This document shows positions 60,340 through 64,000 of a DNA stretch of 64,000 bases, piece by piece (within the stretch, counting starts at the first letter, position 1; each line of letters begins with the position of its first letter). The position numbers were made by a program, and so were the translations under genes. The stretch comes from Harmothoe impar. Taxonomy: Eukaryota > Annelida > Polychaeta > Phyllodocida > Polynoidae. The notes under the pieces are model-generated. The model was not told the DNA's origin. It was given only the letters and a program-made list of their open reading frames with translations, and made no database searches. The stretch lies in NCBI GenBank assembly GCA_947462335.1, contig OX381706.1, positions 16,406,784-16,470,783 on the forward strand, read 5' to 3'.

Positions 60340-61685
60340 AAGTAGTTTCATAAAGAAATAACCAGTTCAACCTGCGTTCCACAGGGCTCAATTTTGGGTC
60401 CTTTATTTTTCCTTTTATATATGAATTATTGTATTTCCACTCGTGATACTCACAAAACTATGTTGTATGCCGATGACTCGGTATTATATGTCTTGGGGAA
60501 GGTCTTCAATCCTGTTTCTAATTTACTCTCTGATGCCCTACACAAATTTTGTGTGTGGGCAACAAAGAATAAATTAACTATAAATATAGCCAAAACCAAG
60601 CTGATGACTTTTGTGTCTAATAAGCGCCTGCCTTTATTACCTAAACCTGTAATTAAACTAGGTGACACTAGATTCAAACATGTAACCACATACAAATATT
60701 TGGGAGTAATCATTGATCAGGAATTAAATTTCAATGCACATGTAAACAATTTGATAACAAATATTCGTTTTAAAAACATGTTGTTGTATAGAGCGAAGAA
60801 GAAAATGACCTCTGAGGCACTCTTAAAAGTTTATGTTAGTCATGCCTTATCAGTCATAGATTATGCTGATATTTTGTACACGAATGCAAGTAATGACTGT
60901 CTTGAAAAACTGCAACGTCAGCAGAATAGAGCCTTAAAGACATGTTTAGACAAGCACATCCTCACGCCCACAAACTATGTCCATGCCTTAGCGAAACTTC
61001 CAATGTTAGATGAAAGAAGGAAAGCTCATGTGAAGCTATACGCTTTTAAAAGATCTTGATGTGAAGAATTTATAACTAAACCTGTCCGTCCAACAAGAAA
61101 TAATATTTCTCCTGTTCTTAAATATATGACTATTCACTGTGCCTCTTATGAAAAGAGTCCTGAGGTAACCTGTGCACAAAGCTGGAATGCCCTTCTACCT
61201 CATGTACGAGCGACAGAAACTCTAAGTGTATTTAAATCCCTGGTCAAAAAATCCCTCCTCGAGTCAATCCCTGAAAATACAGGAGATTAATTACATATTG
61301 ATAGCTATATTGAGTCTTTAATCGAATGGGATTAATTAGTTTTTATCTTAAAAGTTTTTTTTCAGAAACATGAGATTAAATACTTCGCTCGATATTTTTT
61401 TCCTCAGCGCCTCTCGCAACAAGAAATGTTATTATTGTAAACTTCTGATCATACTATTGCTAAATACATGGTAGGACCTTAACAACAGTTTACTGATGGT
61501 CCTACCATTTCTTTATTTACCACTTGATAACTCCTGTAATTTAATTTAATGTCCGTCATGTTGCTGTAAAACACACGCATACCGGTACGCTTTACTAAGT
61601 GTACGCACAGTATTATACATCTCATATTCGAATCATGTAAATTGTCAAACTATCTGGTGAATAAAAAAAATCTCGTTCTTAAAAA
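60340..61685 (+). mobile_element. 5'-truncated CR1/L2-like LINE fragment
   Basis: Contains the 3' half of an RT, a C-terminal domain and a ~390-bp 3' untranslated region ending near GAATAAAAAAAATCTCGTTC. Absent from the corresponding point of copy I (about 47,070-47,090), so it inserted after the duplication. Borders are approximate; no target duplication was identified. Confidence 0.85.
60361..61290 (+). pseudogene. LINE reverse transcriptase remnant with one in-frame TGA
   Basis: The frame enters the RT at CVPQGSILGPLFFLLYMN, then YADDSVLYVL (palm active site), KLTINIAKTKLM, YKYLGVIID and LPMLDERRKAHVKLYAF, closely parallel to the ORF2 at 48,456-51,359 but clearly a different subfamily. 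A TGA at 61,057-61,059 interrupts the frame after AFKRS. The same frame then stays open through a conserved C-terminal stretch with SWNALLPHVR and ends at TAA 61,288-61,290. The endonuclease and RT fingers are missing. A single nonsense codon in an otherwise clean frame suggests a fairly young dead copy. The usual ATG start is absent because the 5' part is truncated. Confidence 0.88.
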
Positions 61686-62075
61686 TCCTTTCCCCTGCCC
61701 CTATACACACATATATCATACATGACTTACACACTGTTTAAGTGTTTCCATTCGAGTGATGTCACGTTCATGTTGCTGATGGAGTGGGCACACATCCATA
61801 AGAATGTGTAATTCCCCTGCCATCTGACAGATAGGATACTGGTAATTACTAGGACAAAGTATTCTAGGCATGGCTGCATATAATAAATCTCCTCTATTGA
61901 CACTGGACATCCACATGAAGACACAATACCCTGGAGGATGCATTGTCCAAAAATGTAATAAGGACGGCAACTGAAGCCGACTCCCAAATACGCCTCTCCC
62001 ATTATTGTAAGACCCACTTTTTTATTCAATAGTGCTATTGCCACCAGAATATGAACTAGCAGCTCTCAAAACCTC

Positions 62076-64000
62076 AAGGAAATTTCTCGGGACTTATCTG
62101 AAACTGTTTTATTTCTATGAGGAATTGGAAAATGAAAATTCAACCATGAATCAAAGTGAATATTTGCATATTTAGATATGTATATATCTAAAGGGGCTGA
62201 CAATTTTTAACCCCCCTCGCCTTGTGTAGAATATATGAGTTTGGCTGAAAAAAGGTTACATTTTTTGCCCCTTTGCCCCTCCTGGTCAAGGGGTCGACAT
62301 AACTTCCCCCTCCCCAACCTGTTGTTAAAAATTTCCTACTGCAAATTAATAAATATCGCAGTACTAAACTTAACAACATAACAGTTCATGGAATTTAAAT
62401 TGATGATCTTTATTTTTCCTCAGAATGAGTCACTGATACAATCTGGCTTCAAATTTTAAACCTTAATAGATGTAGCAAAAAAGAATATGATATACAAAGA
62501 TCTTCCTCGTTTTGTCTGGTCTCCCTTGCAGGGTTTCCAAAAGCAATAAAAAAGCATTTCAAATGGCTTCTATAACTAAGTAGTGAGATGCTCATCAGCA
62601 CTGATGACAAAACTGAAATTAATGTAAGATTTGTCTGAAGCAGGACATAAATATGATGTTAAAATCTAATGGTATGTTGGATTTCTTTTTCTTGTTTCTA
62701 AGATGTGCTACAGTATCATTTAATGTATTCATTTCCCCTTGAGTGTAAAACCTTCATTCTTTGAAATGATCTCTGCAATAATGTGTGAAAAGAACTGACT
62801 GTATTTAAAGAATTCAGGCATATTTCATGTCAAATAACGTGATCAAGCAAGACTAAATATAAGCAAAAGACTAGTATATGATATAAGCATGATGGTGCCT
62901 CTCCTTTATAACCACACTACTTCTGCACCAGACTGGGGTCTTATCTCTCTTGAAATTGCATTTGGTCTATGAGAAAAGGAGATGACGGTCAGAAAGAGGG
63001 TTTGCAATTGGCGCTCCTCATCCGATTAGCTTACCAAAACAAATAGACTGCAATGGCCTACTCCTGATGAGCAAGGCTATAATTATTGCAGCTGTTGTTG
63101 GCTTTGGCTGTGGAGGCTTTGCATTTAAAAAATCCCCTAATCAAATAGGATTATTAGATTATCAAGTTGTAAAACAAGTTCACATTAATTACATTAAGTC
63201 TGACAAGGGGCATCTTCTTTACTTAATGGGTTTTAGGTTGCTTGATTGTCTCGGTAATTAATTAGTTGAAGTCAACTTAAGAAGTTATGTTCCTTTTCCT
63301 GGATGATATAAGTCATTACACTCATGGGCATGTAGCACTCATATGAGTAGAACCTTAGATATGTTCTAATTAATTCAGTAACTTATTAGGTTTATAACTA
63401 TTGTCTATGCACATACATATGTGTCATTGTCTATTGTCAGAGAACTCAGATAAGTTGTCGAAAACAAGGATAGTGCAAAAGACGTGGTATTCTCGGCTTC
63501 ATCTGGCAAATTGGCTATCGTACAACATGAACACCAAACATGCCTTATTTCTTAACATATTTTCTCACCTATGGTTTGCAAAATACTGTTGCCTTATTTC
63601 TTTATTGTTCCTTGAAACCTGGGAATTAATAAATGCCAATTTAGGTCCTGATTTGGGACACTGGGCACTTATTCCAGAAAACCATAATATGGTTACATAA
63701 TATAAGTACATAACATAAAAGGGTCAATGAACTTTCAAACCAGTGTCCCCCATACTATGTAAATACCATTTCTCACAAGATTTGTTATGATTAATATCAA
63801 TACCATTGTACAACATTCTGGTGGGTGGTTGAACAGGGATAGGACCTGTCCAACGACTTGACCCCTCACTCTATGCACTCTGATGCCCACAATTATGCAA
63901 AGGGTATGGGGAATTCATATAAAACACCTCCAATGGATAGGCCTAATTATCCCGCATCCCTAGCTATAAATAGTATGAAATTAAGATCCACTAGGGGAAA
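62076..64000. other. unassigned sequence at the window end
   Basis: No gene, RNA or structured repeat recognised. Short frames at 63,067-63,261 and 63,401-63,700 lack known motifs and lie in AT-rich sequence. Confidence 0.4.

Larger units (their letters stand above)
52628..62075 (+). repeat. segmental duplication, copy II
   Basis: Diverged direct counterpart of 41,038-47,420. It is longer because of later insertions: the TIR element 54,373-56,435, a LINE tail near 60,158-60,218 and the LINE fragment ending near 61,685. It lacks the counterpart of 42,220-43,745. The best conserved stretch is 58,690-58,860, against 46,090-46,250. Confidence 0.85.

Noticed and set aside
63067..63700. 64- and 99-codon frames near the window end
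   Set aside because: No motif, splice context or repeat support.

Overview
The window is 64 kb of AT-rich, gene-poor animal nuclear DNA. It has no bacterial-type operons, abundant CR1/L2-like and RNase H-bearing LINE remnants, many terminal-inverted-repeat (TIR) elements, and long microsatellites of the TA and TATC type. I see no multi-exon host gene that I can name. The repeat mix resembles marine invertebrate genomes, but the species cannot be fixed from the sequence alone. Almost everything that can be annotated is mobile or repeat-derived.

Layout, left half. 1-5.1 kb is mostly unannotated and carries one copy of a ~245-bp dispersed repeat with an RFX X-box-like palindrome. 5,172-11,770 is a ~6.6-kb element whose ends are packed with AACGTT palindromes and whose interior is a set of forward and inverted ~670-bp units. 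A 5'-truncated RNase H LINE (9,296-10,686) has jumped into it, flanked by a perfect 12-bp target duplication. 12-18 kb is mostly unassigned apart from a cluster of CGCCCGGACAT motifs. 18.9-24 kb holds three diverged direct copies of one sequence, a 1.29-kb TIR element (20,404-21,689), a TATC/TA microsatellite and a 127-bp MITE. 25,207-29,206 is a second, 4.0-kb, large TIR element, whose subterminal regions are over a kilobase of TCATGA-centred palindromes and whose middle carries an 80-bp tandem array and a 20-bp perfect array.

Layout, right half. 29.8-32.05 kb is bracketed by diverged inverted repeats. 35,691-36,020 is an unrecognised open frame next to a very large foldback (two ~1.2-kb arms, 36.0-39.6 kb, with hairpin arrays in its loop). 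41.0-47.4 kb and 52.6-62.1 kb are diverged direct copies of one segment. The gap between them holds an apparently intact 967-codon endonuclease/reverse transcriptase LINE (48,456-51,359). The second copy was later invaded by a 2,063-bp TIR element with a clean 4-bp target duplication (54,373-56,435) and a truncated LINE with one nonsense codon (60,361-61,290); the first copy keeps the empty sites.

The recurrent theme, and the best candidate for something undescribed, is a set of non-autonomous TIR/foldback elements that share one design (short TIR, then dense arrays of one short element-specific motif, usually palindromic) but each use a different motif: AACGTT, TCATGA, TTCACGCCTAACGCCCT, GGTTCAATGTGCCCC or TTGACAGTT/AACTGTCAA. 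The two largest even share CCCAGGTA-like terminal bases.
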